The notes under the pieces are model-generated. The model worked only from the letters and a program-made list of their open reading frames with translations. It had not been told where the DNA came from and did no database searches. From an uncultured Saprospiraceae bacterium (GTDB lineage: Bacteria > Bacteroidota > Bacteroidia > Chitinophagales > Saprospiraceae): 40,135 bases of DNA. The translations under genes were made by a program, and so were the position numbers. Numbering within the stretch: position 1 is the stretch's first letter; each line of letters starts with the position of its first letter. The stretch spans positions 1-40,135 of the forward strand of contig CALFWO010000063.1 in assembly GCA_937928045.1 (NCBI GenBank), written 5' to 3'. Of the stretch, positions 1 through 9,161 are shown in pieces.

Positions 1-3000
1 ATATAGGGTTTGGAGAGTGAAATTGAATTTGGATTGGTGCATTCCGATACGTCGATGTTGTATAATTGCTGACTAAATTCGCATAGGGTATTGTCATGTA
101 TAATATCCTCTACTAAGGTCAAGCAAAAATGATAATTACTATTTTCTTTTATGTTAATATAAATTAACTCTCCTTCAGGCAAGCCTTGAACGACTATTTC
201 CCCTGATGTGGTCAAGCTGTCATAGAGTATAAGATTGCTACAATCTTTATAGTAAACATAAGCAGTGAAATTTCCTTGTGTAGTTACGGCAAGTCCTCCT
301 TGCGCAGGGATATCGGCCGAAAACCATGCACCATTCGACATACCATAAGTTTGCCCAGTATTTGGACGGGAACATCCCTGCGGTTTTCTTAATTGGGCAT
401 TGCTACAATCATTGTTAGCACTTGGCAAACCGGTGGTATAAATGAAGGTATTTCTTTCATTTCCCTTCGCTGCATTAAGCCTTAAGAGATAAGTTTGTCC
501 TGGAGTCAGCGCATCGTATATTGTTTTGACTGCCGCTGAACAAGAACCACTAAGGGGGGAATTGCAGTTGGTGTAAAGTTCTACGAAGTAGGGATTCTCT
601 TCATCGATTTGCTGTGTAGTTTCCACTACTACAATACCACTTGCTGGTGCGGTAAATAACTTCCAAAAATCAGGTATACTTTCTGGGCTGCAACTGAAGT
701 CTGGGCTAGAAGGAGCATAAGATTGCGATCGATCTATGATTAAAGGATCTTCGGTTATGGTAATAGTTGAAGCTGTAGAGCAATCATCATCCTCTTCTGG
801 AAATGAAGCGAAAGAATATTCTATATCACCTGGTGTATAGTCTCCTGCAATTCTAAGAATGTAACTTGAACCAGAATTTACATTCCATTCTAGTTCTTGA
901 CCGGGTTCCAATATTTCACAATAAGTTTCTGTTAAACTACTGCAAGTTCCTTCATATAAAGCGACAGAATATTTTTGAGTTCGCGAACTAATCTTCAGTT
1001 GATCAAGAATGTTTGGAACTGTAAAATGTAACCAACCATCTTTTCTTGGAATCGTTCCATCATTACATTGAATTGGATCATATGGATTGTAATTCGAATT
1101 TCCAAAAGCTTCAGGTAGCGCAGAAGGAGCTGTTGATATTGGGAGTGATTCGACATCATCACAAGTTAAATCAATTGGGAGTCTGGATGCATAAATTGAA
1201 GTACCACTAATGGAATTAGTAGAAAATAAATAAATCTCAGATGTGTTCAATTCTATAGAACGGGTGCTTTCTAAATTCCCGATAGGGCAATCCACAATTT
1301 GTAGATTATTACATCCCCCAGAATAAACCGTTACATTATTTGAAACAGTGATATTTGGGTTGTTTAAAACTTCCTTAAACCAATAGGTGGGTTGAAAATA
1401 ATCTGCAGGATTATTACATACAGGAATTGCGTTTGAATGTGCGGTTGCGTTTGGAATATCCAGACTTGGAATCATATTTCTATCTGCAAAAGGGATTGCT
1501 CCAGTACACAAATCATTCACTGGAATGTTTCCTGATATTGTGCTGGGCGAAAGCGAAAAACTTATCACTTGGTCAGGAAGAATTCTAACAACTTTATTAT
1601 TGTTAACGGAAATTAATTCCGATTTTAAAACTGATGTAATCTGTAGAAAGTAGTCTTGACCCACTGGCATGAGAGGGAGATCGAAATTACCTTGTGCTTT
1701 GATTTCCGCTTGATATATTAAATCTAAATCAGAAGAAGTGTTGGCTAAATAAATATAAATATTATAGCTTTGATCTAAAGTTAGATTTTTAAGCGTTAAT
1801 CTTTCAGAGGTGTTGTTGAGCTCGTACCAAACATCTCCAATATTAGAATTTGTAGGATCGGCACCTTCTCCAGAATTTGAAGTAAAAGTTAAATTCGCTG
1901 AATGGCTTGTAGCATTATCCGTGATAGGAATACTATTTAGTTTTGTGTTGTTGATTGTTGGCGAAGGGATTTGCTGAACCAGAATATTATTGGATGATTC
2001 ACTACCAGAGGTTATAACAATATGATTTGTACTTGGGTCAAGACCGTATACTTTTCCTTCTGCATTGGCTAAGTATTCAACTGGGACCGAGCAAGACTTT
2101 GAGAATAAACGACCACCCGTCAGTGATACTGCGTTTGCACCTGAGGTGTTGAGCAAAAAATAACCACTTCGAGGAAAGTCAGGATCTTCAGTGCGAAATA
2201 AAAAATTATTAATGCTATAATTTGCATCGAGAACAATTGCCGCAGCATTGTCACAAGTCTCATTTGGAACCTCGGAGAAAAATGTGAAATTCCCAGGATT
2301 ATTTGTGTTGGGGTTATGTTCAATAAAGTAAGTTTGACCAGCTTCTACATTGTAGTGTCTTTCCCCTTGATTGGTCATATTTACGAATGAACCACAACTT
2401 CCAAATAAGAGTTTGTCATTTGGATTTAATTTTATCGTTCCTGATTGGCTCAAAGTAAAAGTCAAATACACAGGCAGAGCAAAAATAGACTGATCAGGCA
2501 TCGCTGGATAATTAATACTATTTCCGATTGAAGTTGGAGTTGCTGTGATTACAAATGGCGTATTGCAATCGGATTGAGGTACAGCTTTCTGAAATACCAA
2601 TTCAACCGATTCAGAAATTGGAACATTTTGAGATCCTACTTTTTCTGAAATTTTTAAAACCTGTAGCCAATAGTTGGTGTTGGCCGTAAGTTCGTAGACC
2701 GGAATTCCCCTTAAGTTTGTTACAGGAATTTTATTGTTTATCGAACAACTAGTGTACAGATTAAATACTTGTTTCCCATTGCCTCCAGCTGCTGCCAGAT
2801 ATTGATAATCTTCAGAGTCAAATTGGATCCATGTATCTTTTCCTTCATAAATAGCGTTGGGGTTTTGCTGTAGTTCTCGACAGGTATTATTGAGTCCACT
2901 TTCTGTCATGATACTCCATCTTCCATTAATGAGTATTTCATAGGTAGAAGTATTTGCGTCTATAAATTGTATTGGAGCGTTGGTGCATAAATTGCTTGAT

Positions 3001-3056
3001 TGACCAAATGCTTGGAAAGCAATTAAAAAAAATAGGCATGAAAAATTGAGTTTCAT
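1..3056 (-). CDS. Large secreted Cys-repeat (PPC-like beta-sandwich) surface protein, 3' part outside window
   Basis: The frame is open without a stop for 1018 codons, from the ATG at 3056 to the left edge, so the C-terminus is missing. The start opens a clear signal peptide (MKLNFSCLFFLIAFQAFGQ, then SSNLC). The rest is made of repeated ~100-130 residue modules. Several open with an acidic/Asn-rich Cys motif: NETCDNA (~268), NDLCTGA (~517), DLTCDDV (~631), DDDCSTA (~759), NNDCSNA (~884), and ECTNP near the edge. The modules often close with a Tyr/Leu-rich strand such as YLLRLNA or YILRIAG. This spacing resembles the pre-peptidase C-terminal (PPC)-like modules of Bacteroidota adhesins. It is low in Lys/Arg and rich in Ser/Thr/Asn, as extracellular proteins are. 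I infer an exported adhesin or matrix protein, probably a type IX secretion substrate. The C-terminal sorting domain that would prove this lies outside the window. Confidence 0.85.
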   Translation of the reverse strand, partial: MKLNFSCLFFLIAFQAFGQSSNLCTNAPIQFIDANTSTYEILINGRWSIMTESGLNNTCRELQQNPNAIYEGKDTWIQFDSEDYQYLAAAGGNGKQVFNLYTSCSINNKIPVTNLRGIPVYELTANTNYWLQVLKISEKVGSQNVPISESVELVFQKAVPQSDCNTPFVITATPTSIGNSINYPAMPDQSIFALPVYLTFTLSQSGTIKLNPNDKLLFGSCGSFVNMTNQGERHYNVEAGQTYFIEHNPNTNNPGNFTFFSEVPNETCDNAAAIVLDANYSINNFLFRTEDPDFPRSGYFLLNTSGANAVSLTGGRLFSKSCSVPVEYLANAEGKVYGLDPSTNHIVITSGSESSNNILVQQIPSPTINNTKLNSIPITDNATSHSANLTFTSNSGEGADPTNSNIGDVWYELNNTSERLTLKNLTLDQSYNIYIYLANTSSDLDLIYQAEIKAQGNFDLPLMPVGQDYFLQITSVLKSELISVNNNKVVRILPDQVISFSLSPSTISGNIPVNDLCTGAIPFADRNMIPSLDIPNATAHSNAIPVCNNPADYFQPTYWFKEVLNNPNITVSNNVTVYSGGCNNLQIVDCPIGNLESTRSIELNTSEIYLFSTNSISGTSIYASRLPIDLTCDDVESLPISTAPSALPEAFGNSNYNPYDPIQCNDGTIPRKDGWLHFTVPNILDQLKISSRTQKYSVALYEGTCSSLTETYCEILEPGQELEWNVNSGSSYILRIAGDYTPGDIEYSFASFPEEDDDCSTASTITITEDPLIIDRSQSYAPSSPDFSCSPESIPDFWKLFTAPASGIVVVETTQQIDEENPYFVELYTNCNSPLSGSCSAAVKTIYDALTPGQTYLLRLNAAKGNERNTFIYTTGLPSANNDCSNAQLRKPQGCSRPNTGQTYGMSNGAWFSADIPAQGGLAVTTQGNFTAYVYYKDCSNLILYDSLTTSGEIVVQGLPEGELIYINIKENSNYHFCLTLVEDIIHDNTLCEFSQQLYNIDVSECTNPNSISLSKPY

Positions 3057-3260
3057 TTGGTTTAGAATTTTGGAGTCTAATAATCTGATTGCAAAATTCA
3101 AGGGATTTCATCATTTCTCATTCATACTTTAGGGTGAATATGAAATGATAAACAGATGACTTTTTAAGATTGATTAAATATTTAGGATCATGCCTTCATT
3201 TATTCAAAGTAGTCTGGGCTATTAAATCCTCTTATTGTAACAGTCTTCTCAAATGCCAAC

Positions 3261-3350
3261 GTCGTCGCGTCAGGGATAGCAGCAGGATCTCGATGGTAAA
3301 GGAGAGATATCGTGGATAGCCCGACCCGACCAGATAGAGGGTGACGCCCA
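3261..3350. repeat. GC-rich structured intergenic element, possible Bacteroidota repeat or ncRNA
   Basis: This ~90-bp island is much richer in G+C than its flanks. GCGTCA (3267-3272) pairs exactly with TGACGC (3342-3347). Inside are a GATCTC/GAGAT hairpin (3286-3291 with 3304-3308) and an ACCC/GGGT hairpin (3324-3327 with 3339-3342). GGATAGC occurs twice (3274-3280 and 3314-3320). From memory, intergenic blocks with 'gtcagggat...gatagcccgaccc...acgccc' recur in Bacteroidota genomes. I cannot confirm the family here or say which strand is active. Confidence 0.5.
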
Positions 3351-3494
3351 AAATTTTATCAATCAGAATGAAATATTGAAGAATTTTGTGTGTTGACAAA
3401 GCCAATTTCTAGCTGAAGAAAAAAGAATCATTGCTCCAGTGTTTTAGTCGTTTATCATTTGATATTCGACGACTCCCTCACTCCCAAAATTCCT

Positions 3495-3502
3495 TATCTT
3501 TG
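3495..3502 (+). promoter_or_regulatory. Bacteroidota -7 box upstream of ileS
   Basis: TATCTTTG matches the TAnnTTTG -7 consensus exactly. It lies ~54 bases before the preferred ileS start. I see no good -33 TTTG at the usual spacing. Transcription from here would begin near 3508. Confidence 0.5.
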
Positions 3503-3555
3503 CACACTTATTTTGGACTATGTTTGGTTTAATCGCCAGACGACAAGCAATCCAC

Positions 3556-6500
3556 ATGATGTACAAAGAATTTAAAGGCCTCGACCTTCCTGCTATAGAC
3601 AAAGAAATACTCGACTTCTGGACGAAAGAGGGCATCTTCGAACAATCTGTAAATCAGCGTCCTACGACCGATACTTTTGTATTCTATGAAGGACCTCCTT
3701 CTGCAAATGGAAAACCAGGTATTCACCATGTCATGGGACGAACAATCAAGGATCTATTCTGTCGATTCCAAGCCATGAAAGGAAAGCGTGTAGAGCGAAA
3801 AGGAGGATGGGATACCCACGGACTTCCGATCGAATTGGCTGTGGAAAAAGAATTGGGAATCACTAAGGAAGATATCGGGGTGAAAATCGATGTGGATACT
3901 TACAATAACAAGTGTAAGGAAACTGTGATGCGCTACAAGGACGAGTGGGATGAGATTACGCGTAAGATGGGGTACTGGGTAGATTTAGAAAAACCATATG
4001 TAACCTTTGAAAAGGAATACATCGAATCGGTTTGGTGGCTACTCGGTCAATTGTACAAAAAGGATTACCTCTATAAAGGATTGACGATTCAACCATTTTC
4101 TCCAGCAGCAGGAACTGGACTTTCTACACACGAATTGAATCTTCCTGGTTGTTATAAAAATGTCAAAGATACTTCTGCCGTTGCGATGTTTAAATTGACT
4201 AAAGCAGATAGTAATCAATTCTTATATGAATCCGATGAGGAAGATGTGCGTGTTATTGCTTGGACGACGACGCCTTGGACCTTGCCTTCGAACACCGCTT
4301 TGACCGTCGGTCCGAAGATTGATTACGTCAAAATTAAAACAGTAAATGTATATACTGACAAGGCAGTATCTGTGGTGTTGGCTGAAGCGCTGGTAGGTAA
4401 ATGGTTTGGTGGAAAAAATCAACCGACTATTATCGAAAAGTCGGAACCATTCAAAGGAGCGGCTTTGATCGGATCTCGTTATGAACAATTGTTAGATTTT
4501 GGAAATGAAATTGAGCCGGTACATGGTGGTACAGACGCCTTCAAAATTATCGGCGGAAATTTCGTTACTACTGAAGATGGTACCGGGATCGTTCACACGG
4601 CGCCTTCTTTTGGTGCGGATGATAGAAGGGTAGGAATTGACAACGGCATCGGGGCTTTGACGCTTGTAGATCGCCAAGGTAAATTTATTGAGACTGCCGG
4701 AGAGTTTTCAGGGCGCTATGTTAAGAATTATAAAGACGATCCAGATTATGTAAATGTGGATATTGATATTGCTGTACGTTTGAAATTGGACAACAAGGCA
4801 TTCAACGTTGCGAAATACGAACACAATTACCCGCACTGTTGGAGAACTGATAAGCCAATTTTATATTATCCTTTGGATTCTTGGTTTGTAAAAACTTCTG
4901 CTGCAAAGGAGCGTATGTTTGAATTGAATAAGACCATCAACTGGAAACCTGCTTCGACCGGAGAAGGCCGTTTTGGAAAATGGTTGGAAAACTTGCAAGA
5001 TTGGAACTTGTCTCGTTCGCGATTTTGGGGAATACCTTTGCCGATATGGAGATCTAAGGATACAGAAGGAGAAACGATCGAAGAAGTTTGCTTGAATTCG
5101 GTAGAGGAGTTAGAGAAAAAAATTGTGGAAGCAAATGCTGCGTTAGGATTAAATCAGTCACCACCAAAGGATTTGCACCGTCCATATATTGATGATGTAA
5201 TCCTAGCGGATAGCAAAGGCAATAAGATGACTAGAGAGTTGGATCTGATCGATGTTTGGTTTGATTCCGGTTCGATGCCTTATGCACAATGGCATTATCC
5301 CTTTGAGAATGTGGAAAAATTCAAGTCTCAATATCCAGCGGATTTTATCGCGGAAGGCGTTGATCAAACGAGAGGATGGTTTTACACTTTGCATGCAATT
5401 TCAACATTGGTTTTTGACCAAGTGGCTTACAAGGCTGTAGTCTCTAATGGTTTGGTTTTGGATAAAAAAGGACAGAAAATGTCCAAGTCTAAAGGCAATG
5501 CGGTGGATCCGTTTATGGCATTGGATAAATACGGCGCCGATGCCAATCGTTGGTACATGATTTTTAATTCCAATCCTTGGGACAATCTCAAGTACGATTT
5601 GGACGGCGGTGTGAAAGAAGTACGAAATAAATTTTTTGGTACACTATATAATACCTATTCCTTTTTTGGGCTGTATGCTAATATTGATCAATTTAAATAT
5701 GCGGAAGCGGCTTCGCCAATGTCCGAACGTGCAGAAATTGATCAATGGATTATGTCTCGTTTGAATTCATTAATACAAGAAGTGGATGCGGCATATGCCG
5801 ATTATGATGCAACGACTGCTACTCGGGCCATTAATGATTTTGTGCAAGAGCAATTAAGTAACTGGTATGTACGACTTTGTCGTCGTCGTTTTTGGAAAGG
5901 GGAGTACAGCACTGATAAGATTAATGCTTACCAGACTTTATATGATTGCATGGTAACAATTTCAAAATTAATGGCGCCAGTGGCTCCATTCTTTGCAGAT
6001 TGGTTGTACAGAAATTTGAATAATGCTACGAATAAAGAGTCACAAATTTCAGTTCACTTGGTCGATTTTCCAAAAGCGGATGCTGCTTTGATCGACAAAG
6101 ATTTGGAAGAGCGCATGGATTATGCACAGCGTATTTCTTCGTTAGTGTTGAGTTTGAGAAAAAAGGAGAATCATCGTGTGCGTCAGCCATTAGAGAAGAT
6201 ATTACTTCCTGTGTTGAATCCAACTTTCGAAGGTCAAGTAGAAGCGATCAAAGATTTGATCTTGGCCGAGACCAATATTAAGGAGATTCAATACGTAACG
6301 GATACTGAAGGATTGGTAAAGAAATCGATCAAACCAAACTTCAAAACCCTGGGAAGGAAATTAGGAAAGCATATGAAAGCAGCGAATGGAATCATTTCTG
6401 CTTTTGGAGAACAAGAGATCAGTGCGATCGAATCTACCGGTGGATTTACTTTAGATATTGAAGGTGAAAAAATAGAATTATTAGCGGAGGATTTTGTAAT

Positions 6501-6840
6501 CTCTAGTTTGGATATTCCAGGTTGGACAGTAGCCAATGATGGGCCATTGACGGTAGCTTTAGATACGACATTGACGGATGATTTATTGGCTGAAGGAATG
6601 GCGAGAGAATTGATCAATCGTATTCAGAATATCCGGAAAGATTCTGGCTTAGAGGTCACAGATCGAATTAAGGTCAGCATCGAAAAGCATGAAGCTATAG
6701 AATCTGCTGTTGAAGGATTTGGTGAAATGATTATGGCAGAAGTATTGGCCGATACAGTACTTGCCATGAAAGGGGTAAATGGTGTAGCAGTGGATTTGCC
6801 GGGGGAAGTCAACTTGGGAATAGCTGTAGAGAAAATTTAG
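3556..6840 (+). CDS. ileS: Isoleucine-tRNA ligase, eukaryote-like type 2 (IleRS2), GIHH variant
   Basis: This cytoplasmic class Ia synthetase charges tRNA-Ile using ATP and edits mischarged valine. The protein is ~1094 residues, the length of the eukaryote-like IleRS2 form. In order it has a GPPSANGKPGIHH signature at the HxGH position (GIHH at 3718-3729), a CP1 editing domain with TAPSFGADD, the WFDSGSMP and EGVDQTRGWFYTL blocks, KMSKS at 5476-5490, and an anticodon-binding C-terminal half. I chose the start at 3556 (ATG-ATG, MMYKEFKGLDLP) because family members begin a few residues before 'EYKGL'. An in-frame ATG at 3520 would add 12 poorly conserved residues. It stands alone between a divergent region and a terminator. 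The GIHH (swapped HxGH) signature is the form reported for mupirocin hyper-resistant IleRS2. Identification is very secure. Confidence 0.97.
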   Translation: MMYKEFKGLDLPAIDKEILDFWTKEGIFEQSVNQRPTTDTFVFYEGPPSANGKPGIHHVMGRTIKDLFCRFQAMKGKRVERKGGWDTHGLPIELAVEKELGITKEDIGVKIDVDTYNNKCKETVMRYKDEWDEITRKMGYWVDLEKPYVTFEKEYIESVWWLLGQLYKKDYLYKGLTIQPFSPAAGTGLSTHELNLPGCYKNVKDTSAVAMFKLTKADSNQFLYESDEEDVRVIAWTTTPWTLPSNTALTVGPKIDYVKIKTVNVYTDKAVSVVLAEALVGKWFGGKNQPTIIEKSEPFKGAALIGSRYEQLLDFGNEIEPVHGGTDAFKIIGGNFVTTEDGTGIVHTAPSFGADDRRVGIDNGIGALTLVDRQGKFIETAGEFSGRYVKNYKDDPDYVNVDIDIAVRLKLDNKAFNVAKYEHNYPHCWRTDKPILYYPLDSWFVKTSAAKERMFELNKTINWKPASTGEGRFGKWLENLQDWNLSRSRFWGIPLPIWRSKDTEGETIEEVCLNSVEELEKKIVEANAALGLNQSPPKDLHRPYIDDVILADSKGNKMTRELDLIDVWFDSGSMPYAQWHYPFENVEKFKSQYPADFIAEGVDQTRGWFYTLHAISTLVFDQVAYKAVVSNGLVLDKKGQKMSKSKGNAVDPFMALDKYGADANRWYMIFNSNPWDNLKYDLDGGVKEVRNKFFGTLYNTYSFFGLYANIDQFKYAEAASPMSERAEIDQWIMSRLNSLIQEVDAAYADYDATTATRAINDFVQEQLSNWYVRLCRRRFWKGEYSTDKINAYQTLYDCMVTISKLMAPVAPFFADWLYRNLNNATNKESQISVHLVDFPKADAALIDKDLEERMDYAQRISSLVLSLRKKENHRVRQPLEKILLPVLNPTFEGQVEAIKDLILAETNIKEIQYVTDTEGLVKKSIKPNFKTLGRKLGKHMKAANGIISAFGEQEISAIESTGGFTLDIEGEKIELLAEDFVISSLDIPGWTVANDGPLTVALDTTLTDDLLAEGMARELINRIQNIRKDSGLEVTDRIKVSIEKHEAIESAVEGFGEMIMAEVLADTVLAMKGVNGVAVDLPGEVNLGIAVEKI

Positions 6841-6867
6841 GGAATTTAATTTCAATTAAGATATATA

Positions 6868-6900
6868 AACTCCTACTGCGTTTGTGGTGGGAGTTTTTTT
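6868..6900 (+). terminator. Rho-independent terminator of ileS
   Basis: AACTCCTAC (6868-6876) pairs with GTGGGAGTT (6887-6895, one G-U pair). A run of T follows, 28 bases after the ileS stop. Confidence 0.85.
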
Positions 6901-7231
6901 ATTGGATTTTTGAAATTTTGATTTTTGATAAAATTATGTTGCCAAGTAAACCAAGAGTGACTCCGAGGCCAATAGATTAAAAAATTATGCTAACTGTATA
7001 GGATATAAGTGTATTAGCCTTTGTCCATGCTCCGCGGACAATTAGTCAATATTTATTCTTTTCAGAGATTGCAATGCATTGTTTGGAACTTGTCATACGC
7101 TCGATTTATCGCCATCCTTAAAATATTCGCCATACACTTATATGCTTTTCACTATCACTTCTACAGTAGATTTGTCAGACGGCTTCATTATAAATATTTC
7201 TGTAATAGATTACAGCAGAATAAAATTTACA
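6901..7231. other. Intergenic region upstream of the exported-protein pair
   Basis: It contains a small TTGTCC/GGACAA hairpin (7021-7041) and a -7 box at 7167-7174. ORFs can be drawn through 7021-7231, but they have no exported-protein features or family resemblance, and the signal peptide marks the real start at 7232. Confidence 0.5.
7167..7174 (+). promoter_or_regulatory. Bacteroidota -7 box for the 7232-9037 pair
   Basis: TAGATTTG is an exact TAnnTTTG match, ~58 bases before the start at 7232. A TTTT at 7146-7149 is a poor candidate -33 element. Confidence 0.45.
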
Positions 7232-8608
7232 ATGATGAAGTTTTCCGTATTGCTTTCAGTTTTTCTTCTGGCAATTTTTGGCGATGTTCAAGCGCAAACG
7301 CATAAATATGACAAAAACGCTTATTTACATATTGATTGCTCGCCTTATTCAAGTAGTTATTCTTATTTGAACCGCGCTGTAAAAAAAAGAAATAAAACCG
7401 CGAATAATAGTAGCGTCAAAAAAAATGCTAAATTCCTGCATAGCGGAGATTATTTGAAGATCTATTTGTTCAACTTAAATCCTTATCAGTATAATGTAGA
7501 GGTCAATGATGTTCAGCAGGATTTTGAATATGGAAAGTCTGAATTTGACTATGCAGCTTATAATAAATCTGGTAATGGATCAACGGATCAAAATCCCGTT
7601 AGCGAAAACGCAATAAATGTAGCTGTAAATGAAAAGGCTCAAATAATAAATTATGCCAATGCCGTTGACCAACTAAATTTCTTTATTCAAAAGACAAAAG
7701 CGAATTTAAATCCCAATGAGCAAAAATTGATATCGGATAAGAAGCAGTTAGAAGAAGATTTAAATTTGGCCAGTATGGATTTGAATCCAAATTTTGAAAA
7801 ATTATGGGAAAAGATTGATTCTATTACTAAGTTGGACTTAGCATCCATTTACGAAAAAGCTAAAAAGTTTCCAGCTATTTATGTTGAGTTTAATTCGCTT
7901 TCATACCGCTTTACAAGTTCACTGCTTCCAATTCAAATAAAGTCTTATGATCAGTTAACCATTACGGTAAAAATCAGTAAAAAAAGTAACGGCAGTAAGG
8001 TATTTGAAAGAAACTATACCTATAAAATAATCGGTGGACTGAAGGTTGATCAATCATTCGGGATTGGAGTAAATGGACTATATGATGATCAGCACTATTT
8101 CAAAGAGGTCATGGTGAAAGACACCACTTTTGGAACAGATCGAGGAATTGTTTTGCAATCTCAAGATTCGCTGACTTTTGGTCAAGATAGTATTTTGAAG
8201 ATTGAAAATGTAAGTAAGAAACAGATATTGCCAAATGCAAATCGAGATTCTAGCCAGTTTTCAATAGGCATAACGACGCTTACTCATTTTTACTATCGCT
8301 TAGGCTTTGTAAATTTTGGGCCACAAATCGGAATATCTGTTGATATCTTTCCTGAGCAAAATACACGATATCTTTTTGGTGGTTCTATCATGCTGAACGA
8401 CGGTAGGCATCGCGTTTCACTTGATGCAGGTTGGTCATTTGGGAAAGTGAAAAAACTACACCCCGCTTATCAAGTCGGAGATTTAATTGCCAGTTCCAAT
8501 ACAAGTTTTCCAGAGATCACGATAACCAGAAAATCATGGTACTTCGGAATTTCTTACAATGTTCCAATTACATCAAGAGTGGAACAAGCAGATGCACCAA
8601 AAAAATAA
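7232..8608 (+). CDS. Exported protein with barrel-like C-terminus, unknown function
   Basis: I do not recognise a named family. The start at 7232 (ATG-ATG) is chosen because it opens a typical signal peptide, MMKFSVLLSVFLLAIFGDVQAQ, giving ~458 residues. An upstream in-frame ATG at 7079 would bury that signal peptide 51 residues inside. The N-terminal half is soluble-looking, with a Lys/Glu-rich helical stretch around residues 140-210. The last ~130 residues alternate polar and hydrophobic residues with many Gly/Tyr/Phe (FGPQIGISVDIFP, WYFGISYNVPI), as in outer-membrane beta strands, but the protein does not end in a terminal aromatic. Six bases downstream begins a lipoprotein gene, so the two are probably one transcription unit. 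I infer an envelope protein that may be partly embedded in the outer membrane. Confidence 0.8.
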   Translation: MMKFSVLLSVFLLAIFGDVQAQTHKYDKNAYLHIDCSPYSSSYSYLNRAVKKRNKTANNSSVKKNAKFLHSGDYLKIYLFNLNPYQYNVEVNDVQQDFEYGKSEFDYAAYNKSGNGSTDQNPVSENAINVAVNEKAQIINYANAVDQLNFFIQKTKANLNPNEQKLISDKKQLEEDLNLASMDLNPNFEKLWEKIDSITKLDLASIYEKAKKFPAIYVEFNSLSYRFTSSLLPIQIKSYDQLTITVKISKKSNGSKVFERNYTYKIIGGLKVDQSFGIGVNGLYDDQHYFKEVMVKDTTFGTDRGIVLQSQDSLTFGQDSILKIENVSKKQILPNANRDSSQFSIGITTLTHFYYRLGFVNFGPQIGISVDIFPEQNTRYLFGGSIMLNDGRHRVSLDAGWSFGKVKKLHPAYQVGDLIASSNTSFPEITITRKSWYFGISYNVPITSRVEQADAPKK

Positions 8609-8614
8609 AAATCT

Positions 8615-9037
8615 ATGTTCGCATTTAGGAAATTGATTCCTGTGATATTGATGATGAAGTTATGCATTATAGCAGCTTGCGGCGAAGATGAATGTGAAAG
8701 CATCATGAATCCATTGAGTGGAAATTATGCCGGTACAACATCTTGTCCAGCAATTAGGGATGGTGAATTTGAAAGTATGGTCATGGTAACAATTGAAAAT
8801 AATGATTCAGTCACCTTAGATCTGCAAAACTCAAATTTAATTACCAGCACTTTGGATACCATTTGGAAATTAAAACTGAATGGAAATCGAATTGAACTTT
8901 CGCATAATCTTAGTACCACAGGAGCTTTGGTAAACCTATCCGGTACTTTCATCTGTAAAAATTTGACTATTGTTGAACAATCAGCTTCGAATTCTGGCGA
9001 ACTTATTTCCTGCACATTTAATGGAAAAGTAGAATAA
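8615..9037 (+). CDS. Small lipoprotein, unknown function
   Basis: The 140-residue product starts with MFAFRKLIPVILMMKLCIIAAC, a signal sequence ending in a lipobox-like IAAC. The Cys is followed by Gly-Glu-Asp. The mature part (~118 residues) is beta-rich and low in charge (GNYAGTTSCP, ENNDSVTLDLQ, FNGKVE), like small lipocalin-type or META-type Bacteroidota lipoproteins, but I cannot name a family. The Cys pair near residues 24-45 and a Cys near 133 could form disulphides. The start is six bases after the preceding exported-protein stop, which supports co-transcription and perhaps a shared envelope complex. Confidence 0.75.
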   Translation: MFAFRKLIPVILMMKLCIIAACGEDECESIMNPLSGNYAGTTSCPAIRDGEFESMVMVTIENNDSVTLDLQNSNLITSTLDTIWKLKLNGNRIELSHNLSTTGALVNLSGTFICKNLTIVEQSASNSGELISCTFNGKVE

Positions 9038-9161
9038 AACCATCACCCCTAATTGATCTCTTTCGATTCTATTTCTTGATACCTTCAAGATTTATAAATC
9101 AAATGGACCTTACCGAAGAATTATTATTCCTTGTATATTGAGTTATCAATTATAGAATTCA

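Larger units (their letters stand above)
3057..3555. other. Divergent intergenic control region, about 500 bp
   Basis: The region separates the leftward surface-protein gene from ileS. It holds the GC-rich structured element at 3267-3347 and a -7 promoter box at 3495-3502. I see no supportable ORF in it. On the minus strand, the complement of 3093-3100 reads GAATTTTG, a 7/8 match to the TAnnTTTG box and a weak promoter candidate for the surface-protein gene. Confidence 0.6.

Noticed and set aside
3520-3555. Longer N-terminus for IleRS from the ATG at 3520
   Set aside because: The extra 12 residues are not like the family N-terminus, while the ATG pair at 3556/3559 sits where homologues begin.
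3057-3555. A T-box or amino-acid leader controlling ileS
   Set aside because: No specifier loop, no T-box sequence and no terminator/antiterminator pair is visible. T-boxes are also not typical of this phylum.
6288-6617. Long minus-strand frame inside ileS
   Set aside because: It is a shadow of the conserved ileS frame, without its own promoter or recognisable protein features.
7079-7231. Protein-coding extension upstream of the exported-protein gene
   Set aside because: It would bury the signal peptide 51 residues inside. The residues show no conservation pattern and overlap the promoter box.
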